Of a stretch of 64,000 bases of DNA, positions 47,818 through 59,100 are shown piece by piece. Origin of the DNA: Gnetum montanum (taxonomy: Eukaryota; Streptophyta; Gnetopsida; Gnetales; Gnetaceae). How positions within the stretch are numbered: the first letter of the stretch is position 1; every line of letters begins with the position of its first letter. The position numbers were made by a program, and so were the translations under genes. Location of the stretch: contig MNCI01003637.1 in NCBI GenBank assembly GCA_015680685.1, positions 46,138 through 110,137 on the forward strand, read 5' to 3'. The notes under the pieces were generated by a model, which was not told the DNA's origin, ran no database searches, and worked only from the letters and a program-made list of their open reading frames with translations.

Positions 47818-48312
47818 TTAAATGAAAATTAAGTGAATTAGAAGTTCATAAAATGATAGAAAAGAACATTGAGATTCATCTAGAATGGTATCAAAACACT
47901 TGTTTAGAAAACCATCAACCATTTTATTACTAAAAATCAAAGCTACATCAACATTTTTCTCTACAAGGTCATGAACAAGAGAATTGAGCCTATCATGTAG
48001 TTTCTTCAAATCCTCAATTCCTTTCCAACCATTAGGTGGAGCCCTCAAATTTGTTATTATCAATGATAATGGAAGCTCATTGGTTTTGAGTCTAGAAAAA
48101 TTAGATCTAGCTATTGAAATGATCTATAAGCTTTTATGAGAAGGCCTCTCATATTTTATAGAAATGGGAAAATGTTTGTAGATTAACTCTTCATAAGCCA
48201 ACAAGATTAGACCATCCTCATCTATTGATCCCTTTAGCTTTGCCCCTAATATTTTTTTATAGAGAATTTGTAAATGCCTTTCATGATACAAGATGATTGA
48301 GGATTTATAATT
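47818..48312 (-). pseudogene. Orphan ORF, unidentified, one internal stop
   Basis: A 164-codon frame with a single TAG in the middle. Readable parts: ILGAKLKGSIDEDGLILLAY, RSNFSRLKTNELPLSLIITN, GWKGIEDLKKLHDRLNSLVH and VDVALIFSNKMVDGFLNKC. Codon content looks protein-like, and only one stop over nearly 500 bp of very AT-rich DNA is unlikely by chance. I do not recognise the family; a fragment of a transposon accessory ORF or a host gene is possible. Confidence 0.35.
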
Positions 48313-48584
48313 CTATAACTTCTTGTAGATTTTTCTCTACAAGTGAGAGCCCTAATTTTATTTTTATTTTAATTATTTCATTAACCATTTAAATGTATTA
48401 CATGGGAATTTCTAGAAGTTTAACTTTAGGAAGAAACCTATAAGATAATAATGGTACTTCAAGTAGGAGATTTTACTTCATAAAAGAGTACTTTATCAAG
48501 GATTATCTCTTATGGTAGTCATGGTACGTTGATCCTCCTCAATTTTTTATCAAAAAATACCCTGGTGAGTTGTGGTTTGGTTGT

Positions 48585-48693
48585 ATCGACGAGGCCTCAT
48601 TGAGTAGGCCTCATCGACGAGGCCTCATTGATGCATGCAATGATGCATCAGTGAGGCCCCATCGACATAATGTTCGGTTTTTGGTTATAAATA
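48585..48693 (+). promoter_or_regulatory. GAGGCCTCAT palindromic repeats followed by a TATA box
   Basis: Tandem and inverted copies of TCGACGAGGCCTCATTGA and an ATGCATGCAATGATGCAT near-palindrome (48585-48666) lie just upstream of TATAAATA (48686-48693). The layout resembles the Tat-like LTR promoters but with a different motif, so this may be the promoter of an unrecognised LTR. Confidence 0.4.
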
Positions 48694-49916
48694 CGTGCTC
48701 ACTAGCTACATTTATAGTAATGAGATTCATAGTAGTAGCCAAAATCTTATAGTTTCTACATTTGAAAGTTAGAATATTTCTCTTGAGTGCCCACAGTAGG
48801 AGTCATTGAGTGTATAGATCTTTATTCGAGCGTTGTTGTACCTGAGCATGACAGTGTGTATAGTAATAAAGATGAGCTTTCTGATAAACCTTGCAACATT
48901 TTGGATAGATTAAATATTTCATTTATGCATTTAATGCTTTCAATTAATTATTCAATATTTTCTAGTAATTAAGCTAATTAAGATAATTAAGTGAGATAAG
49001 CTAGATAGATTAAATACATAAGTATGATCACTTTGAGTGTAACATGTATTCGCTTAGTAATCTCAATAGCATTAGTGCTTGGTGCACCTAGTAGCATAGC
49101 TCTTGGTAACCCAGTAGTGGATATGTGGGTTTAGGACATATATAGAAACTGAGAATGGATGCTTATGTTAGGATTAGTTAGAAACTAGTTAGTTAATTAA
49201 TTTAGATTAGTCATTAAATTACTCTATCTCTCTCTCTCTCAAGCACCTAAAAAACATAAAACATAAAATGATAAAAATGATATGCCTCGATTACTCTTAA
49301 CCATACCAGTATGCTTCACAAGTGTAATCGGGAAGATAATGAATGACCTTAGGGCAAGGCTCACTTCCTAGAAGATTAGTGTACTAGAAACTATAAAGTC
49401 CATGAAATTTGATTAGATCATGCATGGATGCTTTGTGGTTTGTATAGTTGGGTGTAGGGGTAATTCATTACTCATCATTGGAATTATTGTTGGGAACTTT
49501 GTTTGTTGAACATGCACTATCTAGGATTAGTGAATATTATTTATATCATTGGATGAACTCAAGGTTAACATCACTTTTACATGATATATAAGTACTAAGC
49601 ATACGAATAATTTTATTTGTTTTGCAAAATGTCTTCTTCTTCTCACAAGTGTTAAGATGTCAAACCATTGGTCCCACAAGAGTGTAAAGTGGTATATACT
49701 CATCTAGATGAGTATGTATCAGACTTCACCTTTATCCTACATGAAGGTGAATAGTTGCGATGGTGTAACATGGAGAGAAACATCGTATTACCTCCTGATT
49801 GATATGTGCCTGGGATGCTATTTCAAATCCTTAAAAAGTTGGACAGCTTGAATCTTCATGAGGAATACATTGTGAATGATCATGACACTTGGGACTACCA
49901 TCCCATTGAAACACAA
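48694..49916. other. Intergenic AT-rich DNA, no gene seen
   Basis: Possible remains of an older element downstream of the TATA box at 48686. No coding signal. A short CT repeat occurs near 49220. Confidence 0.4.
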
Positions 49917-50229
49917 TGAAACACTGTAGAAATCGTGAATCGGCCTAAGGCGCAGATTCACGATACGGGCGAAAAGTTCGTGACAGAAATCCAGAAAACA
50001 GAACAAGGCAAAGAGGCGCGTAGCATCAAGTCTCCAAGTCTCTTACAAATTTTCACCTTACTTTGTTTTCTCTCTTTACGCTACATTATGCAACATAGCG
50101 TAGTGTCGCTCAGCATAACTTTATTTAACATAGCCTGATATCAGAAAGTAACTTACTTCGGCAATTTTGATGAAGTTTAAAGTTTAAAGACTTGTCGCAT
50201 ATTCTGCTAAGTCTTTTGTTCAGGGCTGA

Positions 50230-50500
50230 GTTTACGCTCTGTTACGCAGAGTAGCGTAATGAGCTTCAAGAAAAGCAAAGTCAGAGTCCAAGGAAGCGCA
50301 GTAGATTGATTTCTTCTTTTTATAGATTGGTTGCTTTACGCTCATTACGCTACGCAGCGTAAGCAAGCGTAATTTATTGTAAAGTTGACCATTTTTACGC
50401 TCTACTACGCTTTGCGACGTAAAGGAGCGTAAAACAACTTGAATCAACTATTTCCATGCTCTATTACGCTTTGCCATGTGACGCAGCGTAAATGAGCGTA
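50230..50500. repeat. TTACGC/GCGTAA repeats in TatD LTR
   Basis: Many direct and inverted copies of TTACGCT and AGCGTAA, for example CATTACGCTACGCAGCGTAA and TTTGCGACGTAAAGGAGCGT. They lie upstream of the promoter, as the GCGTATACGC cluster does in TatA. Confidence 0.75.
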
Positions 50501-50710
50501 ATACAGCCTAAAGCTGGCTAAAGCAGTACCAGATACGCACCTGCTATCCACACGCACAATACATTGATGCGCGTATTGTGCATAATCATGAAGCGGCTTC
50601 AGCAGAAGTGGTTGACAGCGTACTTTGTCCCCTTTTCCGAAAGACACGATGTGACATGACCAGTTTCAACATAAAGTTTGCCAAGTCAACAAATTTTTAA
50701 AGGTTTGAGA

Positions 50711-50762
50711 CACGTGTCATTAGGGCCATACCTTCTCCACGTACTACCGAAACCTATAAATA
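50711..50762 (+). promoter_or_regulatory. TatD LTR promoter: G-box and TATA box
   Basis: ACACGTGTCAT (G-box core 50711-50716) about 39 bp upstream of TATAAATA. Same layout as TatA and TatB. Confidence 0.7.
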
Positions 50763-51518
50763 CTCCAGTTGGCAGAAAGGACTAGGGGGATCTTGGGCTT
50801 TTTTGGCAGCATCACCTTTTAGCGGAGACAGAAGACATTTTGCTTGAGCATTGGCAGCAGGAGCGATTAGTCTTTTGATGAAAATATAGTTCTCCCCATT
50901 GGCGATCATTGGCAGTTTTGAGGAGAGACTACCCAAGGCAAAGGGAGCAAATCAGAGATTGAGAGATCGTTTGGTGTGGTTGACAAAATCTATTGATCAG
51001 AAATAGTTGATCGATAGACATCCAGGCTTGACCATCCTTGCATCCCATCTCTGGCTTATGAGGTAGACCGAGCTTCATTCTGTACTCCTTGTTGAACAGT
51101 TTTCTTGTTATTTTGTGTATGCTTTACACAAGATAAGCGAAGTTTGCCATTGGAACTTTGTATATAATATACTCAGTCTTCAGGTCAAAACATAGATCTT
51201 GGAATTGCGCATTCATCTTAAATATGATCCTCCTTGTCACGTTGACGTTGCCGTTATTTCAATTCCTTTACATCGTTTTCTACTCCTTTTACGATTTATC
51301 GAATCAAATCATTTCACGGAATATCTAATACACATATTATCGCAATATTCATTAATTTACTGATTGAGTAAGTCCCTGTCTAATCGACAAGACCGTTCAG
51401 GGCACCGTAGATTCGTTTTCTCCAGCACGGCCCTCGCACGGATCCGTGGTTAAGACTGTGTACACGGGTCACGTTCGGTATTTTCCGGTGACCGATGTTT
51501 TCCTTCGTTACAGTTTTC

Positions 51519-51535
51519 TGGCACTAGAAGGAGGG
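51519..51535 (+). other. TatD primer-binding-site-like sequence
   Basis: TGGCACTAGAAGGAGGG, six bases after the LTR end. Identical to TatC. Confidence 0.6.
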
Positions 51536-51770
51536 AAAGATAAAGCTTTGATCTATATTTTATGGGTAGCCCTGTAAGTGATCTATACCCACGTTCATAA
51601 AAACGTAGACGTAATACCTCTAGGGAAGTTTACGAAAAAAAATCGTGAGGTGTAGATTGGTCATAGCAATGATTCCTTTGGAATCCTACAGGGTAGAAAG
51701 CCCACTCATAGTTCTATTTGGCTGTCGCCTTTTAGATCCCATCGTTTCTTGTCATTAACTTATCTGAGAA

Positions 51771-54390
51771 ATGGATTCCGCATATGCAACCACTACTGCT
51801 ATGATCACCACCGACTCGGGTGCCACATCTGTAAATCCCATCACCATCATTGGACCAGCTTCTGGTGCCATAGGACCTCAGGGACTGTTGCGTCGTTCAT
51901 TGAGATTACAGGGCAAAGATCCTGTATTCACCGTCGTGACTCCCGAAGAATATAATTTCATCTACGTTAAGATCCAGGCAAAGCTTGCCCTTAGCCAAGC
52001 CGAGATTGAGGCGAAACGAAATTTTGAGTTGGTCCATAGAGGGGGTCAAGATTTCACCCCTACCGCCTATGACATTATCCCTTTGACTGAGCATTATCAT
52101 GAACTCTTGACTCAAATGGTTATGGCTAGGAGTCAGGCTACATGGTCCATGCTAGAACCACAAAATAGGGAAGAGGAGGAAGATGAATTCGCAGCCCAGT
52201 CTAAACACGCAGATTCATATCATACCCTCAGCCCCCACACATACCTAAATCCCCTGTTTCCTCTCACCGGGGAAGCCGCCCCTCTCAACTCAGTCACAAC
52301 TGCCCAAACCCACATTCCTGTTATCTCGTAGGCCACTACGTAACCATCAGTCTTGCAAGTGCAAATACCATCTCAAAATAACATGGGGGTAGCCTCATCG
52401 CGACATGTAATCAGCATTCCGTTGGTGGTACTTGCGTCCACTACACCCCATTTTATTCCCCATGTGCAACCTCATACCACACCTCTAACCCACTCGATGC
52501 AAAATCCGGTGCAACCCTTTGCAAGGCAACAGATCGCCACCACTGTTCAATCATAGCAATCCATTCAACAATCCATGGCTGGTCAGTGGATCCCGTCTAT
52601 CTCACATAATCAATTTGCGTTATACGGTGCGCAACCCTTAGCTGCACCTACCACCCGTGTCCCACAAATAAACCCACAATACCCTTACAATCTCCATCCT
52701 ACGCACCCAGCGACAGCCAATCTCTTTGCTTAGCCTAGTGGGTGGTGGTTTCCACAGGCAGCTCCGTCTGTGGGGATAGTCCCTACTACACCACCTATCA
52801 GCCAAGCCATCGCTACATTCCCGCTGCCTGGCACTGCTCTTTCAGCTCAACCCTCGGCTCCTCCTGCGCAGACTTCTTCATCACCAAGTCTGGATCACAC
52901 CTTTTTACTTATTCAGATCCTCACTGAGGAAGTCAAATGCCTTAAAGCTGCTGGCTCTGATATGATACAAATCATGGATTTCTACCAAGATGATCCTATC
53001 AACCTAGTGGTTCCTATGCTGTCGTTGCCGCTAGGGATGTCGTTACCCCATTTTACTAAATATAATGGGGAAGGAGATCCTAACGCTCACCTTGTTACCT
53101 TTAGGTCTGAATCCTTATTATTGTAGCAATGGCCTCATACAATTATCCATGTCTTTGCAATGTCTCTGGCAGGGAAAGCTTTGGACTGGTATCGAGCGCT
53201 CCCTCGCTCTTCCATCTCAACCTTGGAAGACCTCCTAACACAATGTGTGACTCTCTTTAAGTACAATTTAAAGCCAGAAGTCACGCTAGACCAACTTATG
53301 GGAGTGAATCAAGATCCAGTTGAACCAGTCCAGAGATTTATACAACGATGGAGCACTACTTTGAAAGAGAACCGTGAGCCTATCGCGGAAGCCTGTCTGC
53401 TGGCTATTTTCAAAGGAGCAGTTAATGACTTCATCAAGTCTAAACTGAATTACCTTGCCCCTAGCTCCTTGAGTCAGGCTTTTGCCCAAACTAAGAGCAT
53501 CCAGGATGCTGCAGAGGCTAGCAAAGACCCGACGTATGTGGCCTATAAAAATGCCAATAATAAGGGTAAAGACAAGGGCAAAGCAACAACAACGACAGTA
53601 GCTGTGCTGGTTGAGGGTGCTAAAAATAAGAATAACAAGAAGGCACCCATAACTCCTGCTGAGACCATGGCTGGTGCAAGTAGCACCAGCCAGGACACAC
53701 CTGCCCCTGAAAAGCCCCCCAGCCAAGGCCAAACTTCGAGCATAAAGATCGCTCAAAATATACAGCCCTACCTATAAAACATTCAGAACTATTGAAACAA
53801 TTATTAGGGGCAAGATACGTGCAGAATAAGAAGGTATCTGAAGAAGCTCTCCAGCATCACAGGCGTCATTGTGAATTGCTGAAGAACCCTTCTTTAGTCT
53901 TACCTAACGAACCACCAGTTCCGAGGTCTTTTAGGCTGGACCATTTTTGTGACTACCATCAGTTGTGTGGTCACGACACCGATTACTACTGGGCGTTGAA
54001 GGATGACATTCAATGCATGATTGACGATGGTTCTCTGAAACTAGATGGTAGTAGTTCAACACGTCCTGAAAATTAGGCATTGCATGTGTACAAGGACCCA
54101 TTAAACGCAAGTAACGCACTGTACACAATCAACGTGGTGAGTACGGACAGTGAAGGGAAGACATCACCTAAACAACCCTTTGTTTTACGCGTACCTACCA
54201 ACTCACCCCAGGGGGCAGGTTTTTCATCGGCAGTTAGCGGCGTCTCGAGGTCACCCTTCATTATTCGGGCGCCCTCTCCAGCCATAACCCGATCTCATGT
54301 TAACAATAAAGCCGTGGCCACGTCTGCGTCCACTCCTAAGGTGCCTTTTATCCTTAGGGTACCAAGACCATCGGATGCCCCTTTTACATA
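51771..54390 (+). pseudogene. gag: TatD gag
   Basis: Gag polyprotein from the ATG at 51771 (MDSAYATTTAMITTDSG). N-terminal part (51771-52331): RRSLRLQGKDP, EEYNFIYVKIQAKLALSQAE, acidic EEEEDEFAAQSKHADSYHTL. A Pro/Gln-rich linker with TAG/TAA stops follows (to about 52900). Capsid-like core (52950-53540): FTKYNGEGDPNAHLVTFR, DWYRALPRSSISTLEDLL, AIFKGAVNDFIKSKLNYLAP. A frameshift lies at or near the C6 run at 53715-53720. Then PNFEHKDRSKYTALP and the zinc knuckle CDYHQLCGHDTDYY (about 53947), whose last Cys is Tyr. Three PF-type repeats follow (QPFVLRVP, SPFIIRAP, VPFILRVP). Confidence 0.85.
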
Positions 54391-55567
54391 GGGGCAAGCT
54401 TCTAACCAAAACCACCAACCACCACCAAACAAAAAAAAGGAAGGAGATGCGTCAGCTAATGTTACTAAAAACCACTCTACACTAGGCTTCGCTAAGCCCA
54501 GGCCCCTGGCCTTTGTCCCTGTGCCTGCAACTTATGGGCAAGACAAGGGTACATAAACACAGCCACCTCCCCTCGGCAGGAAGAAACATAACCCTCCGAC
54601 TGATGCTATTCCGCCTTGGGAGCTTCGTCTCTTAGGGCGAATGGAAGAAGACAGAGGAGATAAGCAACCCAGCCGAGAACGGGACCTCCTTGACGCATTT
54701 ACGTAGGTCAAGCAAGCTCTGAAATAGAAGAATACAACGTTGAGCCTCTATGACCTGCTTATGACATACCAAAAGCACCGTGAGGCTATGGTTCGTATGC
54801 TAACATCCATACCAGTGGATGAAGACTTACCAGCAGAAGCGGAAGCGATACATGCTGTCATGCTTCCTCCCTCCACTGAGGAACCTAAATGAACCCCTTT
54901 GACCTTTCACGATAAATCCATCAAAGATGATCCAGAGAAAGGTTGAGTAACGACAGAACCCATGTTTATCACCATCCGGGTTGGTCAATATCGGATCTGG
55001 AGGGTGCATGTTGACAATGGCATGGCTGTGAATGTCATCCCTTATCCTATAGTGGATAAGTTAGGCCTGGTCGACCAGATCAGTCCTATAATGACATCGT
55101 ACCTAAAGTCATTCAACGGGGCACGAGTGCAAGTCAAGGGGATGGTGCGTATCGAATTTGTGGTAGGGGATCAATTCCCAACAGAAGCCACATTTCTCGT
55201 TGTCGAGGAGATGCCTGGTTTCAACCTAATTCTAGGGAGGTCCTGGCTAGCCCAAATGAGGGTAGTTTCATTACCAATACATCAAGAGATACACCTACCT
55301 TATGCAAGGGGAGAGGTAGTAATACACGGTGATGAAATAACGCCTAGGACTGTCAATAACGTCGAGGAGGAACGAGGTTTGGATATTGAGATGCCCGAAA
55401 GTCAAACCCATGTCCAGACCCCCGAACAAGTGAAAACGAATGATGACAGCCTAGCCTGGGTAGACCTACCATTTCAGGGAGAAGGGGATGATGTTGAAGA
55501 ATCAGGCCATAAACCTCTTCGTCCTTACGCATCACTGAACATAAAAGCCATTAAGAAACAATTGTGG
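54391..55567 (+). pseudogene. PR: TatD Gag-protease linker and aspartic protease
   Basis: Same frame as the end of gag. The linker includes PPWELRLLGRMEEDRGD and SLYDLLMTYQKHREAMVRML, with five or six stops (TAG, TAA, TGA). The protease begins near 54950: FITIRVGQYRIWRVHVDNGM, with the active-site triad as DNG, a common variant of DSG/DTG in plant elements, then the flap region and FNLILGRSWLAQM. A charged tail ends KAIKKQLW at 55567. A donor-like GTTAGC follows in phase; unspliced, the frame stops at 55579. RT does not follow for 4.9 kb. Confidence 0.8.
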
Positions 55568-55579
55568 GTTAGCGATTGA

Positions 55580-56137
55580 TCTGAGTGGTATTTACGCACA
55601 TCGTTATATTTTTACCAGTTTTTCATTTACGCTTATCAAATTTGACTGTCAGTTTTCTTTAATATACATACATCTATTTACGCTTTATGTCCATTATGCT
55701 ATTTACATTCCTTATTCTACGCCATTTACGCTTTTTGACTTCTACTAGTCATGTTACCACGATTACGTAGATATGTATATTTTTATCAATTATACTCCCA
55801 GACGTACGCAGATGGCCCGCAACGGCCTAAAACTAGCGGTGGCCCGCAATGGCCTAAAACTAGTAATGGCTCGCAATGGCCTAAAACTAGCAAGTTCATT
55901 TGTTTATATCTTACGCAAACGCTATACGATGGCCCATGACGGCCTAAAACTAGCAATTCCATCCTACAGTCATAACAACGTAACCTATTCAAGGTCTTTA
56001 ACAATTTTGTTTACGCTTTATATAAATAAAGACATAAAATTGAATAAAAACCATTAACAAAATCTCATGAGTAATCTCACCAACATTCATATTACCATTG
56101 TTCAAATTTCATCAATAAAATTATGCGTAAATCACAA
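55580..56137. other. Interval between TatD protease and antisense gene
   Basis: Non-coding and rich in TTTACGC motifs (for example TTTACGCTTATC, TTTACGCTTTATG) like the LTR. Holds the 27-bp repeats described next. The antisense gene's polyadenylation region would lie here. Confidence 0.5.
55811..55954 (+). repeat. 27-bp repeats GATGGCCCGCAATGGCCTAA...
   Basis: Three contiguous 27-bp units (55811, 55838, 55865) and a fourth at 55928 share GGCCCGCAAYGGCCTAAAAC then TAGC. Read as protein they give MARNGLKLA-type units. The 3' half (TAAAACTAGC) matches the TAAACTRGCAA minisatellite. A single diverged unit (19 of 25 matching) occurs at 60213-60239, on the far side of the antisense gene. Confidence 0.8.
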
Positions 56138-59100
56138 TTACGCATCCCCCCTAGTACCACTGTCACCAGTATCCCTTAAGTTTGCCTCTAACCCTAACAA
56201 ATCGTCCTCGAGTGGGTCATCTTTTTTAGATAGTATTCCTTCGTGAGGAATGTCATCTTCACGGGGTTCTTGTGCTAACACTGGCTTCCCAAGAGGACGG
56301 TCTGCATCATTACACTCTTCTTCCTGAACACGCTCTTCACCTTGTTCACCTTCTTTATCCACTCCTTCAACCTACATACAATAGATACATAAGAAAAAGC
56401 CATGATAGGATAAACCAAAAAATTTAGATTCAATAACATTCAAACTTACTCGCGATGGTTCTGCATCCACAGCAAAGGGGAGTTGATCTAAACCGACCCA
56501 CATGCATTGCATGATTTCGTCTTCGGTTAGCTCAGACCAAACTCCATCTCCTAGAATAGTTCCAGCCTTCACCTTCCCCTTCTCCACACTAGTCCATCGA
56601 AGTGGTTTAGGAAAGAAAGTAGGGACTGTAGTCTCTTCCCCGGGAAAAGTAATTTCCCTTTCAAGGGACACGCTTACTATCACCTGCTCCTGGAACTTCT
56701 CAAAGGCCTTAGATGCACCAATGACGTCAAGGAACACCTGCAAGGATTGATCTTGAATGGCAGAATCTTGATAGTGCTGACGATAAGTGAGACTTTCTCG
56801 CTTATATAGATGCTTGTGATCTTTTTCTTTCTGCCCCCACTCTTGGACGCTTACTCAAAAGTCCTTCCAGTCCTGGTTCTTCTGGGCCAAGAGCTCTATT
56901 TTCAACCTTTGCTCCACCAATTCCCAACTGGTTTGAATACTGTTTCTGACTATGGTCCAGTAGCGAGTGTAGTCGATAGTAGCCGTTCACCAGTCCTCTT
57001 CACCTGTTCCTCACACCTGCAAGAATTCACATCATGATTTTAAGTCTCCGATCTCCTTGGTCAAAGACATCCTTTCCTTCTCTGACCTCTGCAGCTTCTT
57101 CTAGAGGTCTTCATTGATGTTTTGACTCTCTCACAAGGAGCAAGTCGAGTGTAATGCACATTTACGCATTTCCTCATAAATGTTGCATGGTACGATTGCG
57201 CCGTCCGACAAAGGCTCGACTGTGTCCAGGTCAATGGGCTCCGTAGGGTCCCGTCAAAGGTGAGCTCCTGATAACAAACATTATCAACATAAATAAACAT
57301 TGTAATCTTATAATAAAATAAGCGTACAATAGCGGTAACATACTAGCTCCAGGGTCCATGCGCTTGAGGTGCTCGATCATGTCATTAACAATGCCTTCCA
57401 TGAAGGCAAACTTATCAGGGAATTCCCCCCACACTCTGTAGACAACGGCGGACGAGGGTGCACCTTGTTCATCTGTAGCGTAATTAAGTCAAAATTTCTA
57501 GTCATTAACAGAATTCCTAAACAATTCTAATACACTGACCTCTGTCTATTGTAGTGGGGAGTGCGTCAACGTTTTTCCCCTCCTCTCTCTCCTCATGCAC
57601 AAAGGTCTGTGCGTCACTTATTCTAACAGTCGGGGCCTCCTCTTCCAAAACTGGGGCCCCTTCCCTATGCCGTAATACCACTGCCCCTATTTCAGGGCTC
57701 AACCATTATGTAGGTCTCCCTGTTCATGCCACATAACACACTTAAATGATTTAGAATACCTTGAATAAAGCTGCGTAATACAATAATTGCCATAACTCTC
57801 ACTGTGTTTTTATGCTTACCAGGCAGAGGTTTACTCCGCTGAACTTTAACTTGCATAGTTCTGTCTGTGCCACCCGCTGATTCCGCAGGTGCCTCGGTTA
57901 AGCGAGCCCTTTTACACTGAACCGAGACATCTACTATCTTTGCAGCTAGATGCTTCCCTCGTGATGCATCACCAGTGTAAGTGGGAAGTGCCCCAGCTAC
58001 ATTGTGAGGGCCCCATATTCAAGGTGTCGCCAAATCTCTAGTCGTTACAAACAGTGACTCCCCAATTCCTTCTGAAGGATCCTGTGCCCGGGTAGTGCCA
58101 AAGATATGAGAAATCCAAGGTTTGGATAACTGGTCTCGGTCTTGTAGGACCCAGACCCCATTCCTCTAGACAACCAAAAATTCGATAAAATGCCGAAGGA
58201 AAGCTATGAAGAAGGCGAACTGCACACTGAAACGCGACTCGAGTTTTTGGTGGAGTCTCACCATTTCAGTGCGTAACCCCTCAGTGAAATAGCTTGCCTA
58301 GTCAAATTGGGTCCCTTCCTCCATCACCTCTCACATAATACGGGCCTATTCTATAGTAAAGAACCTTTCCTACGAAAGTGTTTTGGGGAAGGCTCGGGCT
58401 CAGAAGAGGGGATAAATAGTCTTGGCGACCTCTAATTCGATCTTTTCGCAAGGGATCCCCTTGGTTTCCTTCTTGGTCCCTAGCCACTCCTCCAGCTCCT
58501 CCTAACATTTGATGCTCCTCCTCAATTTTTCCTCTATGGGAATACCGTCAGAGGAGACACCAAAGAGGTCAGTGAACAGCTGAGTGTCGATATCAAAGTT
58601 TACACGTATGTGACGCACACGCGCGCAAAAACGTTCAGCTCCTTCGCTGAAGGAGTTAACTAGGGTTAACATTTCGCTCGTGGAGACATCAGGGGTTACA
58701 GATAAGAACAAATGCATCATCCTCGCTTCCCGCAGCTTGGTGACCAACGCAACTGGGGCCGCCGTGTGGCCGAGCTAGCGTTGTGCCTCCTTTATGTCGC
58801 CATAGCGGAAAAGGAGGGTGTTTGCCTCATGGCTGGAAATCGTGATGGTAATCTCTCGGGATTCCCTGACTGATAATACATGGCACATATTAACATAGCG
58901 AAAACACTGTTACGCAACATTTCAAAACAAGAAAAACAATATAATATCCTGTAACTAATAGTAGCAACAAAACCTTACCAGGGCCAAATGGCAAAGGAAA
59001 TGGAGGGAGCTTCCTTTGCACGTCCGCGAGGGTGAGGGGTGGGTTCAAGGTCTATTCTTCATGTAACCACCCGAGATTCTGATAATTTTTGAAAGAATCA

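Larger units (their letters stand above)
49917..51512 (+). repeat. TatD 5' LTR
   Basis: About 1596 bp, starting TGAAACACTGTAGAAATCG and ending CGTTACA just before the PBS. GCGTAA-rich repeats (50230-50500) precede a G-box (50711-50716) and TATAAATA (50755-50762). Boundaries are inferred by comparison with TatA-C; the 3' copy is not in the window to confirm them. Confidence 0.75.

Noticed and set aside
53286-53756. Minus-strand 156-codon ORF
   Set aside because: Antisense shadow of the TatD capsid-core region, which is clearly coding on the plus strand.
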